55,912 bases of DNA from Burkholderiaceae bacterium (GTDB lineage: Bacteria; Pseudomonadota; Gammaproteobacteria; Burkholderiales; Burkholderiaceae_E), in NCBI GenBank assembly GCA_024637155.1, contig JAGXFR010000038.1:1-55912 (forward strand), given 5' to 3'. Shown here piece by piece: positions 42,959 to 51,713 of this stretch. Position 1 is the stretch's first letter, and each line of letters starts with the position of its first letter. The position numbers were made by a program, and so were the translations under genes. The notes beneath the pieces are model-generated. The model saw only the letters and a program-made list of their open reading frames with translations. It had not been told where the DNA came from and searched no databases.

Positions 42959-42981
42959 CCGGCGCCGGTGCCCGGCGCCGG
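42959..42981 (+). other. GC hairpin at the SBP-permease junction
   Basis: CCGGCGCC (42959-42966) and GGCGCCGG (42974-42981) form an 8-bp stem with a 7-base loop 22 bases after the binding-protein stop. No T-run; likely a message-stabilising hairpin giving binding protein in excess of membrane subunits. Confidence 0.65.
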
Positions 42982-43023
42982 ATTTAGGGCGATCGGTCTG
43001 TCCCCAGGAACATTTCGCGCCGA

Positions 43024-43692
43024 ATGCTGTCGGATTTCAATTTACGGGTAATTCTCGAATATCTGCCGCTGTTCGGGGCCGGTTTCCTGTCCACGGTGTT
43101 GCTCTCGCTGGCTGCGCTGGCCGGTGCCATGGTGATCGGCGTCGTCTCGTGCGCAATGAACATCCAACCCGCGCGAATCCTCCGCCTGCCGGCGGTTGCC
43201 TATGTCGACGTCATCCGTGCGACGCCACTGCTGGCGCAGCTGTACTTCCTGTATTTCGGCCTTCCGGTTCTGGGCGTGACGCTGCCGGAACGCATGATCG
43301 GGGTCCTGGCCCTGTCGATCAACAGCGGCGCATATATCAGCGAAATCGTTCGCTCCGGGATCATCGCGATCCCGCGCGGCCAGACCGAGGCCGCCGCGAG
43401 TTCCGGAATGAGTTATTGGCAGCAGATGCGGCTGATCATCCTGCCGCAGGCCTTGCGTCCGATGATTTCGCCCCTGATCGGCCAGATCATCGTCCTGGTC
43501 AAGGACTCGTCCCTGCTGTCGCTGATTTCCATTTTCGAACTCACCCGCGCCGGCCAGACCCTGGCGATCGAGCGATTCCTGCCGGTCGAGGGCCTGCTGA
43601 CCACGGCCGTTTTCTATCTGGTCATCTACTACAGCCTGAAGATGGCGGCGCGCGCCTGGGATCGCGCCAATCGCCAGACGGCTCCCGCCTGA
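43024..43692 (+). CDS. Polar amino-acid ABC transporter permease (first subunit)
   Basis: 222 residues. HisM/GlnP-type permease with five predicted helices: FGAGFLSTVLLSLAALAGAMV, then the conserved VDVIRATPLLAQLYFLYFGLP, and the EAA loop GQTEAAASSGMSYWQQMRLIILPQALRPM. Forms a heterodimer with the product of 43704. No strong ribosome site precedes it, consistent with lower expression than the binding protein. Confidence 0.92.
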   Translation: MLSDFNLRVILEYLPLFGAGFLSTVLLSLAALAGAMVIGVVSCAMNIQPARILRLPAVAYVDVIRATPLLAQLYFLYFGLPVLGVTLPERMIGVLALSINSGAYISEIVRSGIIAIPRGQTEAAASSGMSYWQQMRLIILPQALRPMISPLIGQIIVLVKDSSLLSLISIFELTRAGQTLAIERFLPVEGLLTTAVFYLVIYYSLKMAARAWDRANRQTAPA

Positions 43693-43703
43693 CCGGAACC
43701 GAT

Positions 43704-44351
43704 ATGTTCATCGAACAGGCAACCAGCGTCGCCCAGTATTACCCGGTCCTGCTGAAAGGGATCGGGATGACGATGGCGCTGTCGGTCATTGGGCTGGGCG
43801 TCGGCATGGCGATCGGCCTGGTGTTGGGAATCCTGCGGGCCGGCCCGAACCGGGCGCTGCGGGTGGCGATCGGCATCTACACCGATCTTTTCCGGGGAAC
43901 GCCGTTTCTGGTCCAGGTGTTCATTGTCTTTTTCATCCTGCCCGAGGTCGGGATCGAGCTCGACTCCTTCAGCGCCGGCGCCGTCGCGCTCAGCAACATC
44001 TCGGCTTGCTTCATCGCGGAGATCGTCGCTTCCGGAATCAAGTCGATTCCTGTCGGTCAGGTCGAGGCGGCTGCGGCTGCCGGCTTCACCCGCCTCCAGC
44101 AGCTGCGGCTGATCGTGCTGCCCCAGGCGTTGAGGGTGGTGACGCCATCGCTGGTCGGGCAGTTCGTGTTGCTGATCAAGGACTCGTCGGTCGTGTCCGC
44201 GATCGGCCTGCTGGACCTCACGCGAGCGGGTTGGGTGATCGTGCAAAGCGTTCCGAACGGGCTGCTGGTTTTCGGGGTCATCGGGGCAGGTTACTTCCTG
44301 ATTTGTTATCCGCTCATCCATCTGTCGCGGCGAATCGAGAAGCGAGGTTGA
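43704..44351 (+). CDS. Polar amino-acid ABC transporter permease (second subunit)
   Basis: 215 residues from the ATG at 43704, 11 bases after the first permease. Same HisM/GlnP family: [48 protein letters not shown] loop [29 protein letters not shown]. Confidence 0.92.
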   Translation: MFIEQATSVAQYYPVLLKGIGMTMALSVIGLGVGMAIGLVLGILRAGPNRALRVAIGIYTDLFRGTPFLVQVFIVFFILPEVGIELDSFSAGAVALSNISACFIAEIVASGIKSIPVGQVEAAAAAGFTRLQQLRLIVLPQALRVVTPSLVGQFVLLIKDSSVVSAIGLLDLTRAGWVIVQSVPNGLLVFGVIGAGYFLICYPLIHLSRRIEKRG

Positions 44352-44370
44352 AACCAGGGCGGTATTCAAG

Positions 44371-45096
44371 ATGATCGAATTCAAGGGCGTCAACAAATGG
44401 TTTGGTGACCTGCACGTGCTGCGGGACATCGACCTCGGCGTGGCATCCGGCGAGGTCGTGGTCGTGTGCGGACCGAGCGGATCGGGGAAGAGCACGCTGA
44501 TCCGCTGCGTCAACGGGCTCGAGAAGTTTCAGAAGGGCGCGGTGGAGGTGGACGGCGTCTCGCCGGCCAATGAGGCAGGGCTGCGGCTGCTGCGCATGGA
44601 AGTGGGTTTCGTCTTCCAGCAGTTCAATCTCTATCCGCACAAGACCGCGCTCGAAAACGTGACACTCGCTCCCATCCATGTTCGCCGGCTGCCGGTGAAC
44701 GAGGCACTCGAGCGGGGCCGGGAGATCCTGGTGCAGGTCGGCCTCGAGGACAAGTTCGATTCCTACCCGCACCAGCTCTCCGGGGGGCAGCAACAGCGCG
44801 TCGCGATCGCGCGCAGCCTGTGCATGCAGCCCAAGATCATGCTCTTCGATGAGCCGACCTCGGCGCTGGATCCGGAGATGATCAACGAGGTGCTCGACGT
44901 GATGGTGGCGCTGGCAAAGGGCGGCATGACGATGATGGTCGTTACCCACGAGATGGGCTTCGCGCGCAAGGTGGCGAGTCGCGTCGCGTTCATGGACAAG
45001 GGAGCTCTCGTCGAAGTCGCCGAACCCGAGCCCTTCTTCACGGCATCGAAGAACGAAAGAACGCGTGAGTTCCTGAGCAAGATCCTGCAGCACTGA
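44371..45096 (+). CDS. Polar amino-acid ABC transporter ATP-binding protein (GlnQ-like)
   Basis: 241 residues, normal for GlnQ/HisP ATPases. Walker [19 protein letters not shown], signature [15 protein letters not shown], Walker [17 protein letters not shown]-loop [15 protein letters not shown]. Drives uptake through the two permeases upstream. A 48-base gap separates it from the oxidase gene. Confidence 0.94.
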   Translation: MIEFKGVNKWFGDLHVLRDIDLGVASGEVVVVCGPSGSGKSTLIRCVNGLEKFQKGAVEVDGVSPANEAGLRLLRMEVGFVFQQFNLYPHKTALENVTLAPIHVRRLPVNEALERGREILVQVGLEDKFDSYPHQLSGGQQQRVAIARSLCMQPKIMLFDEPTSALDPEMINEVLDVMVALAKGGMTMMVVTHEMGFARKVASRVAFMDKGALVEVAEPEPFFTASKNERTREFLSKILQH

Positions 45097-45144
45097 AGAC
45101 GGAAGCCGCGGCGCAAGTCTGCCGAGAATCGGGAAACCCATCCC

Positions 45145-46419
45145 ATGAATCAGAACACGATGAAGACACAGCCCGGACGCTCGGTTGCCGTGCTTGGCGC
45201 GGGAATTGTCGGCAGCGCCGTGGCGCTCGCGCTCAGCGCCGAAGGCCACCGGGTGCAGCTCTTCGATCGTGCCGACATCGGTGCCGGGGCCAGTTACGGC
45301 AACGCCGGCGGCATCGTGACGGGCGCGGTCACTCCCACGGCCACCCCCGCGATCATCCGATCGATGCCCACGTACCTGTTCGATCCGAACAGCGCGGCGG
45401 TTCTGCGGCCACGACATTCCTTGCGCGTGCTGCCCTGGCTGATGCGTTTCATCGCGGCTGGGCGACCGTCGCGGGTCGCGCAGATTTCGGCCGCACTCGC
45501 GCCGCTGCTCTCGCGCTCCATGCCGGCGCATCGCGCGCTCAGCGCCCTGGGTAATGGCGACGAGCTGATTCAACCCGTCGGTTGGCTCAAGGTTTACGCA
45601 ACGGAGGCCGGATTCGAGCGCGCTGCGCTGGAGCGCCGGCTGATGCGGGAGCACGGCGTTCATTTCTCCATTCTCGATGCGCACGAGGTGGCGGAACTGG
45701 AACCCAATCTGAACCGAGCGTTGCTGCACCGTGGCGTGTTCCAGCCGGAGTGCGGTTTCGTGAATTTTCCGATGGCGCTTGCACAAGCGTATTTTGAAAG
45801 CGCCCGGCAACGCGGGGCACGATTCACGCATGCCGAGGTTGAGCGCATCGAGCCGCTCGCAGGGGGGGGCGTGTCACTGACGACCGGCGAGGGAGTTCTG
45901 GCGTTCGACGCGGTCGTGGTCGCGGCCGGGGCATGGTCGAAGCGGTTTGCGAGGCAAATTGGCGATAGCGTCGTACTCGACACCGAGCGCGGCTATCACC
46001 TCTCGTTCGGACCTTCTGCCGGTGGCTTGCTGCGTCGGCCGGTGGTGTTTCCGGAACGGACCTTCGTGTTGTCGCCGATGCACGATGGAACCTGCCTCTT
46101 CAGTGGCGACGAGCTGGCGGGGATGGATGCGCTGCCGGACTATCGCCGCATCCGCGCGCTGGTGCCCAAGGCACGCGAGGTGCTGCCGGGCCTGGACGCA
46201 AGCCAGGTGGAACGGGAATGGATGGGGCGTCGCCCTTCGACGCCGGACTCCCTGCCGGTGATCGGACGCTCGCCGCGCTGCCGCGATGTCTGCTACGCTT
46301 TCGGCCATGGTCACCTGGGGCTGACGCTGGCGGCGATTAGCGCTCAACTGGTCGCCGGCATCATGCGGGATGTCCCGGAACCATTTGATCTCACGCCCTA
46401 TCGCATCGCGAGATTCTGA
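45145..46419 (+). CDS. D-amino-acid dehydrogenase-like FAD oxidoreductase (DadA family)
   Basis: 424 residues. Rossmann FAD site VAVLGAGIVGSAVALALSAEGHRVQLFDR with the DadA-like ASYGNAGGIVTG; C-terminal WMGRRPSTPDSLPVIGRSPR and FGHGHLGLTLAAIS, both typical of DadA/glycine-oxidase enzymes. It would oxidise a D-amino acid or secondary amine to a 2-oxo acid, passing electrons to the respiratory chain. An uninterrupted G8 run at 45862-45869 is in frame here. Likely in the same transcript as the transporter. Confidence 0.88.
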   Translation: MNQNTMKTQPGRSVAVLGAGIVGSAVALALSAEGHRVQLFDRADIGAGASYGNAGGIVTGAVTPTATPAIIRSMPTYLFDPNSAAVLRPRHSLRVLPWLMRFIAAGRPSRVAQISAALAPLLSRSMPAHRALSALGNGDELIQPVGWLKVYATEAGFERAALERRLMREHGVHFSILDAHEVAELEPNLNRALLHRGVFQPECGFVNFPMALAQAYFESARQRGARFTHAEVERIEPLAGGGVSLTTGEGVLAFDAVVVAAGAWSKRFARQIGDSVVLDTERGYHLSFGPSAGGLLRRPVVFPERTFVLSPMHDGTCLFSGDELAGMDALPDYRRIRALVPKAREVLPGLDASQVEREWMGRRPSTPDSLPVIGRSPRCRDVCYAFGHGHLGLTLAAISAQLVAGIMRDVPEPFDLTPYRIARF

Positions 46420-46425
46420 GGCCTC

Positions 46426-47754
46426 ATGTCGCTGGAAATTCTCTCGGTTCAGGATGACGACCGGCTGCCGCCCGCCGCTGACGTGGTGGTCATTGGCGGT
46501 GGCATCATCGGGGTGGCAACGGCCTACGAACTGGCGCGCAAGCGCCTGGCGGTCGTGTTGATTGAAAAGGGCCGCATTGCCGCCGAACAGTCGAGCCGAA
46601 ATTGGGGATGGTGCCGGCAGCAGCTGCGCGATCCCCGCGAACTTCCGCTCATCAAGTTCGGCATGGAGCGTTGGGGCGGTCTGGCCGCCGAGATCGGCGC
46701 GGACGTCGGTTTTCGCCGCACCGGAATCACGTATGCCACGACGGACCCGTCCGAGCTGGCTGAATGGGAATCCTGGAACAGGGTTGGGCGCGAAGTCGAG
46801 ATCCCCAGCCGAATGCTCACGGGCGCCGAAGCCAGAGCACTGACGTCCGGCACCACGGGCCCGTGGATTGGCGGCATGACCTGCAGCACGGACGGACGGG
46901 CCGAGGCCGCGCGAGCCGTTCCGCTGCTGGCGCAAGCCGGGCGCCGGCTGGGCGTGTCGACGCATCAGCGCTGCGCTGCGCGCGGGCTGGAAATTACGGC
47001 AGGGAAAGTGTCCGCGGTAATCACCGAGCTGGGCGCGATTCGCACACAGGCGGTCGTGTGCGCCGGTGGGGCCTGGTCGTCGATGTTTTGCCGCCGGCAC
47101 GGCGTCGAGCTCCCCCAGTCGGGTGTCTATGCGACATCGATGCGCACCGGTCCGACGGCCGAAGTCCTTTCCGGAGGGCTCAAGGTTGGCGGGCTCGCGT
47201 TGTGCCGCCGCCTGGACGGCGGATTCACCCTTGGGCTTAGCGGCCGCGGCCGGCTTGAGATCTCGCCGCAGGGCCTGCGCTACGCGCGCCATTTCTGGTC
47301 CACGTTTCGCGAGCGCAGCAAGGGCCTGAAGATTCGCATTGGCGCATCGTTCTTCAGGGGGCCGGAGGCGTTCCGGCGCTGGGCATTCGACCAGGTGTCG
47401 CCGTTCGAGGAAATGCGGGTCCTGAATCCGCCGCCGGAGCCGGCCTTGGTGCGCCTGGCAGAGCGCGAACTCGCTGTTTTGTACCCGGCGCTGGCCGGCG
47501 TCCGAATCATCGAGGCGTGGGGTGGTCTGATGGACAGCACGCCCGACGCGATTCCGGTGATCTCGGCGGTCGGTTCCCTGCCGGGCCTTTTCCTCTCCAC
47601 CGGGTACAGTGGCCATGGTTTCGGCATCGGCCTGGCGGCGGGGCGCCTCACGGCAGATCTCGTGACCGGCGACACGCCCATCGTTGCGCCAGAGGCGTTT
47701 CGCCATTCACGCCTGATCGATGGGACCAAACTGGGGAAACCCGGCTTGATGTGA
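46426..47754 (+). CDS. Second DadA/PuuB-like FAD-dependent oxidoreductase
   Basis: 442 residues, 6 bases after the first oxidase. FAD site VVVIGGGIIGVATAYELARKRLAVVLIEKG, then a distinctive SSRNWGWCRQQLRD motif, and a C-terminal AWGGLMDSTPDAIPVI with STGYSGHGFGIGLAAG. The family spans glycine/sarcosine oxidases, gamma-glutamylputrescine oxidase and opine oxidase subunits. It is clearly not a recent duplicate of its neighbour. The pair plus a polar amino-acid importer suggests one imported amine or amino acid oxidised by two flavoproteins, or two successive oxidations. Confidence 0.86.
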   Translation: MSLEILSVQDDDRLPPAADVVVIGGGIIGVATAYELARKRLAVVLIEKGRIAAEQSSRNWGWCRQQLRDPRELPLIKFGMERWGGLAAEIGADVGFRRTGITYATTDPSELAEWESWNRVGREVEIPSRMLTGAEARALTSGTTGPWIGGMTCSTDGRAEAARAVPLLAQAGRRLGVSTHQRCAARGLEITAGKVSAVITELGAIRTQAVVCAGGAWSSMFCRRHGVELPQSGVYATSMRTGPTAEVLSGGLKVGGLALCRRLDGGFTLGLSGRGRLEISPQGLRYARHFWSTFRERSKGLKIRIGASFFRGPEAFRRWAFDQVSPFEEMRVLNPPPEPALVRLAERELAVLYPALAGVRIIEAWGGLMDSTPDAIPVISAVGSLPGLFLSTGYSGHGFGIGLAAGRLTADLVTGDTPIVAPEAFRHSRLIDGTKLGKPGLM

Positions 47755-47785
47755 CCTGGTCTCGCCGGACGCAGCACGGATCGGC

Positions 47786-49240
47786 TTACAGTCGCGCGCC
47801 CGGATACAGGCGCCGGAGCACGTCGCTCGCGCTCGCCTCCAGTGCGTCGCGCAGCGCGCTTGGCAGCGATGTCGACGCGTCGTCGTCCCGGCGCAGCGAC
47901 CATGCGTCGCGGAATCCTTCCTGCATCGCGCCGTGCGCTGCCGCGACGGTCTCGGGCCAGTGCTCGGGATACTCGGAGGCCGCCCAGTCGCCGCGGCCGC
48001 GGCCGTAGTGTGCGACGGCCAGATAGCCGAGCAGCGCCGAGATTGCGAGCTGGTCGAGCACTTCGTCCGTCCAGGCGATCGTGGTGACCTCCGCGCCGCG
48101 CACGAGGTTGTAACCGCGCGCCAGTCCGGCGCCGCCCAGTGCGCCGAGCACGCTGCCAACGAGCACGCCCGCGCCGAAGGTCAGGCCGCCGCTCACCAGG
48201 TCGGCCTTGAGCCCAGCCAGCGCACCGGTGACCACGCCGCCGAGCGCTGCCGCCTTGCCCTCGCTGAGGCGCTCGCGTACCGCGTATTGGTCGGCGAGCC
48301 GCGTGAGAATCTCGGCGCTCGCATGTCCACCCAGGCCGTGCAGCGCGATCAGGCGGTCCGAATTCGTGCGGATTTCGTTGTCCAGCCGCGCGGCGAGGGC
48401 GCGCATCGCGCGTTGTCGCGGACTGTCGGACGGTTCCTTGCGCACGCCCACGGCCGTGGCGACGTCGCGCAGGCGCCCGGCCCAGTCGCCTTCTGCGACC
48501 GGCTCCTGATCGAGTGCTGCGCGTGTGAGCCCTGCGGCGAGGACGTCGAGCGAAGCGTCGAAGGTGACGCGCCGCTCATGGAGCCACTGCGCGCTCAGGC
48601 GCTCGAACGCGGCGCGCTTCTCGGCGGGCACCACCGCCTCGAGCGCACTGATGAGCACGGTCTCCTGCACCCAGCAGCGCGCGAATGCGTCGAACGCGAG
48701 CACCACGCGCACGCAATGCAGGTCGGCGAGATGGTGACGCCAGCGCTGGAGGTCCGCCTCTTCCTCGGCCGTGGTGCGCGGGCGTCCGAGCTGGTTCAGC
48801 AGCACGACGACCGGTTTGGCCATCCATTCGAGCACCTGCATCTCGCGCGCGACGTAACCGGTGTCCTCGGGGTCTTCCGAGGCGTTGACCAGGTAGAGGA
48901 TGACATCGGCGTGATCGCGCACGTTGCGCACCGCCTGCTGGCTGGACCAGAAGGCGCGGTCGCGATAGCGATCCCACACCTGGCTGAGGAACCAACCCAG
49001 CGGGTTGTCGGACTGCGCGAGGCGCTTCGCGAGCCGCACGCTGTCGCCGAAGCCGGGCGTGTCCCAGAGCGCCAGGCAGTCGCCCTCGGGTGTCGTGACC
49101 ATCTCGTGGCGGTCTGCCGACATCGTCACGTGCGCCTCGTCGCGCACTTCGCCGACGTCGCGGCCCAGCAGGGTGCGCGCCAGCGTCGTCTTGCCCACGT
49201 TGGTGTGGGACACAAGGCTCAGTTCGATCGACTGTGCCAT
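47786..49240 (-). CDS. DUF3482 GTP-binding protein
   Basis: 484 residues. The N-terminal GTPase domain has the G1 loop SHTNVGKTTLARTLL, the G3 motif LWDTPGFGDS and an NKxD-like NQLG (G4) after VVVLL. The C-terminal half (about 270-484) is the DUF3482 part with a Gly/Ala-rich amphipathic stretch (about 335-375) that could insert in membranes. Immediately downstream of the DUF2868 gene (3-base gap), a pairing I recall as common in Beta- and Gammaproteobacteria. The role is unknown; a membrane-linked GTPase acting on the partner is plausible. Confidence 0.88.
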   Translation of the reverse strand: MAQSIELSLVSHTNVGKTTLARTLLGRDVGEVRDEAHVTMSADRHEMVTTPEGDCLALWDTPGFGDSVRLAKRLAQSDNPLGWFLSQVWDRYRDRAFWSSQQAVRNVRDHADVILYLVNASEDPEDTGYVAREMQVLEWMAKPVVVLLNQLGRPRTTAEEEADLQRWRHHLADLHCVRVVLAFDAFARCWVQETVLISALEAVVPAEKRAAFERLSAQWLHERRVTFDASLDVLAAGLTRAALDQEPVAEGDWAGRLRDVATAVGVRKEPSDSPRQRAMRALAARLDNEIRTNSDRLIALHGLGGHASAEILTRLADQYAVRERLSEGKAAALGGVVTGALAGLKADLVSGGLTFGAGVLVGSVLGALGGAGLARGYNLVRGAEVTTIAWTDEVLDQLAISALLGYLAVAHYGRGRGDWAASEYPEHWPETVAAAHGAMQEGFRDAWSLRRDDDASTSLPSALRDALEASASDVLRRLYPGARL

Positions 49241-49243
49241 CCG

Positions 49244-50728
49244 CTACTCCTGTGCCGCGCGTGCGAGGGCCCGATCCAACGCGCCGCGCAGTGCGCGCTC
49301 GGCGTCGTTGAATTCCTGCTCCTCGAGGTCCACGAACACCGCTTCGCGGTCCGCTTCGGCCAGCATGCGTCCCCAGGCCGCGCGCCGCTCGTCCCGCCGG
49401 GCCGCACCCGCTGCGCCGGAAGTGTCGAAACGCTGCCGGAAAGCGGATTCGTCGATGAGCACGGCGAGCGGCGCGGCGCTCGGCACGCGCTTGGCGAGCT
49501 CATCGAGGAACACGGCGTGATTCTCGCGTTCCGGTGTGGCGGTCAGCGAGAAGAGCGCCGCCACCAGTGCCAGCGGGCTGTCCGGAACCACGGCCGGGTC
49601 CAGCGCGTCCTCATCTCCGAAGGCAACCGTGGGGGAGATCGATACCCCGGTTTGCGTGCCGAATACGCGCGTCATCAGCGCATTCAGGCCCAGCGTCCCC
49701 TGCGGATTGGGACGAAAGCTGTAGGGCACGATGTGCACCTGCGCGGATTCCCCGCGAAGCGCCCGCGCGATCGACTGGAAATAGGCGTCGCGCAGCGGGA
49801 TCGGGAACCGGCTGATGAGGCGACGCTCGCGCAGGAAGTGACCGAACGCGAGCAGTCCGCGCGGAACGAGCACGAACAGCGCGATGGTCATCGCGTACAG
49901 GTGAATCCAGCGCGCCGCGTTTTCGCCGGGCGAGGCGCTTGCGCGGATCGCCGCCAGCTCCGCCACGTCGGGCAGGGCGATCCCCGTGATCGCGGAGGCC
50001 GGCTCGAGTACGAACGCGAGGAACGCGTGGATCGCCGGCGCATCGAAGAAAGTGCTCTCCCAGCCGGCTCGGTACTCAAGCGCGATCCCGCGCATGTACA
50101 TGCCCAGCAGTGCGCCCGCCGCCAGAGCCGCGGCTGCCGTGTGCAGGATGCGCGCGACGCGCGAGGCGGTCAGCGGGGCGCTCGCGAGTGTCCAGTCGCG
50201 CACAAAGCCGGCCAGCGGCGGGGTGAGTCGTTCGATGCGCCGGTTGGTCGCGACCGCGTGCGCCGCGCGCGCGAGCTGGCGTGCAAACGGTCCGGGTTTG
50301 CGCGAATCGACACCGACGAGACGCGTCGCGGCGCGCAGCGCGAGCAGCACGTACACGATGAGGTTCCACGCCAGAATCGCGAGCAGCGGGGGGGCCAGCA
50401 CGTTGATCCGCTGCGCCGGCCCGATCGCGTCGGTCACGACACCGGCAATGATTGCGGCCAGCGCCACCGCCCACCCCACCCAGGCGCGCCAGGTCAGCGC
50501 GCGCAGGACGCGGCTGGCATTGCGGTCTCTCGCGTCGATTCGCTCGGTGGCCAGGCGCGCGCGACGCGCGAGGAAGGCCTCCGCGCTCGCTCGCTCGCCT
50601 TCAACCTGCAGCGCCGCCTGGGTGGCCCAGTGGGCGTCGGCGGCAGTCCAGTGGCCCGTGGCCTGTTCCGGAGGCGCGGTTTCGTAGGCGCGTATCAGCA
50701 GGGCGCCGCGTGCGTCGGATTCGTTCAT
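49244..50728 (-). CDS. DUF2868 membrane protein
   Basis: 494 residues from the ATG at 50728; an in-frame upstream extension is ignored. Four or five predicted membrane helices: WRAWVGWAVALAAIIAGVV, LLAILAWNLIVYVLLAL, one at about 210-230 (AAALAAGALLGMYMRGIAL), and one at about 290-310 (MTIALFVLVPRGLLAFGHFL). The C-terminal ~170 residues are cytoplasmic, ending in a helical Glu/Arg-rich stretch. The conserved order with the DUF3482 GTPase indicates a functional pair. Confidence 0.87.
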   Translation of the reverse strand: MNESDARGALLIRAYETAPPEQATGHWTAADAHWATQAALQVEGERASAEAFLARRARLATERIDARDRNASRVLRALTWRAWVGWAVALAAIIAGVVTDAIGPAQRINVLAPPLLAILAWNLIVYVLLALRAATRLVGVDSRKPGPFARQLARAAHAVATNRRIERLTPPLAGFVRDWTLASAPLTASRVARILHTAAAALAAGALLGMYMRGIALEYRAGWESTFFDAPAIHAFLAFVLEPASAITGIALPDVAELAAIRASASPGENAARWIHLYAMTIALFVLVPRGLLAFGHFLRERRLISRFPIPLRDAYFQSIARALRGESAQVHIVPYSFRPNPQGTLGLNALMTRVFGTQTGVSISPTVAFGDEDALDPAVVPDSPLALVAALFSLTATPERENHAVFLDELAKRVPSAAPLAVLIDESAFRQRFDTSGAAGAARRDERRAAWGRMLAEADREAVFVDLEEQEFNDAERALRGALDRALARAAQE

Positions 50729-50793
50729 TCGATCGGTCAGGCTCCGGATCGCGCGATTCGGAACAACCGCGCGCAACGAATCCGATTATCGCC

Positions 50794-51510
50794 TCAGTTC
50801 GCGACAAAGCAGTAGAACAGGCCGGCGCTCGCGCTCTTCTTCAGCTGCATCGGCGTGCAGCCATTCGTGCTGCGCAGCGAGTTCCACGACAGCTCGTCGG
50901 GCGTGCCGCTCGCGAATCGCCCTCCGGCCATGCGCGCGTCGGGACGCTTGCTGAGCCGTCTGCCGATCCGGTCGTGATGGCCGACGATGGCCGCGCCATC
51001 CCCGTTGCGGGTCCAGTTGCCGCAGGTCGTGTCCTCGCTCTTTGTCGAGAAGTTCCCTTGCGGATCCGAACCCGTGAGGATGCCGTGCTTGTTCTCGGCG
51101 TCGCCCGTGCCGCTGACCACCGCGCCCTTCTCGGTCAGCGCGGTTTTCTTGTTGATCCTGGCGGCGCTCGAGTGCAGCGCCGCGATGCTGGTGGCCACCA
51201 CGACTCCCCTGGCGTTCTGCCACGGGCCCTTGCCAATGCGATCCCGCGCGTTGACGCCGGGCCTCCCGTCTTGTGGCGTCGTGCTCAGATAGGCGCGCCA
51301 GTTCGTCAGCGGCGATCCGGCGGTCTTCGCCAGCGCCAGACAGTGCGCGTCGGCGCCTTCCAGTCCGCCGAGATTGCCCCCTTTGCCCGAGCCCACGCTG
51401 GTGACGAAGAAGGACATGGCGGCCGGTTGCGCGTGGGCTGCGGGAGTCACGGCACCGGTCGCCACGATGGCAATGACCATGCCGGCTGCCGAAACGCGAA
51501 TGTGCTTCAT
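50794..51510 (-). CDS. Secreted lectin-like protein
   Basis: 238 residues from the ATG at 51510 with a GGAG site. Signal peptide ending at about AAHA. The mature protein shows FFVTSVGSGKGGNLGGLEGADAHCLALA, WRAYLSTTP, VNARDRIGKGPW, TCGNWTRNGDGAAIVGHHDR, and a C-terminal GLFYCF, which I recall from proteobacterial proteins annotated as lectins, with a C-type-lectin/endostatin-like fold. Four cysteines could form disulfides. Carbohydrate binding is a guess from family naming. Confidence 0.75.
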   Translation of the reverse strand: MKHIRVSAAGMVIAIVATGAVTPAAHAQPAAMSFFVTSVGSGKGGNLGGLEGADAHCLALAKTAGSPLTNWRAYLSTTPQDGRPGVNARDRIGKGPWQNARGVVVATSIAALHSSAARINKKTALTEKGAVVSGTGDAENKHGILTGSDPQGNFSTKSEDTTCGNWTRNGDGAAIVGHHDRIGRRLSKRPDARMAGGRFASGTPDELSWNSLRSTNGCTPMQLKKSASAGLFYCFVAN

Positions 51511-51713
51511 TGGAATCTCCATCTTGCGCGACGCGGTTGTCGGAGCCGCGATCGCCGAGCCCGGCAAGCTTTGCACGGGACGGGGTTCCGCTCACCCCAC
51601 AATAGAGCGCAATGCCGGCCATGGCGGGAAAAACCGCCCGGGCGTCATGTCCAAGGCGGTTTGACATGCGCCGCGCCCCCCGTATCCTTGCCCCGAAGAA
51701 CGAGGAGATCGCC

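Noticed and set aside
47933..50815. A 960-codon open frame on the + strand across the DUF3482 and DUF2868 genes
   Set aside because: It is antisense to two convincing genes, crosses their junction, and is Arg/Ala/His-rich without any motif. Long antisense frames are expected in DNA with strong GC third-position bias.
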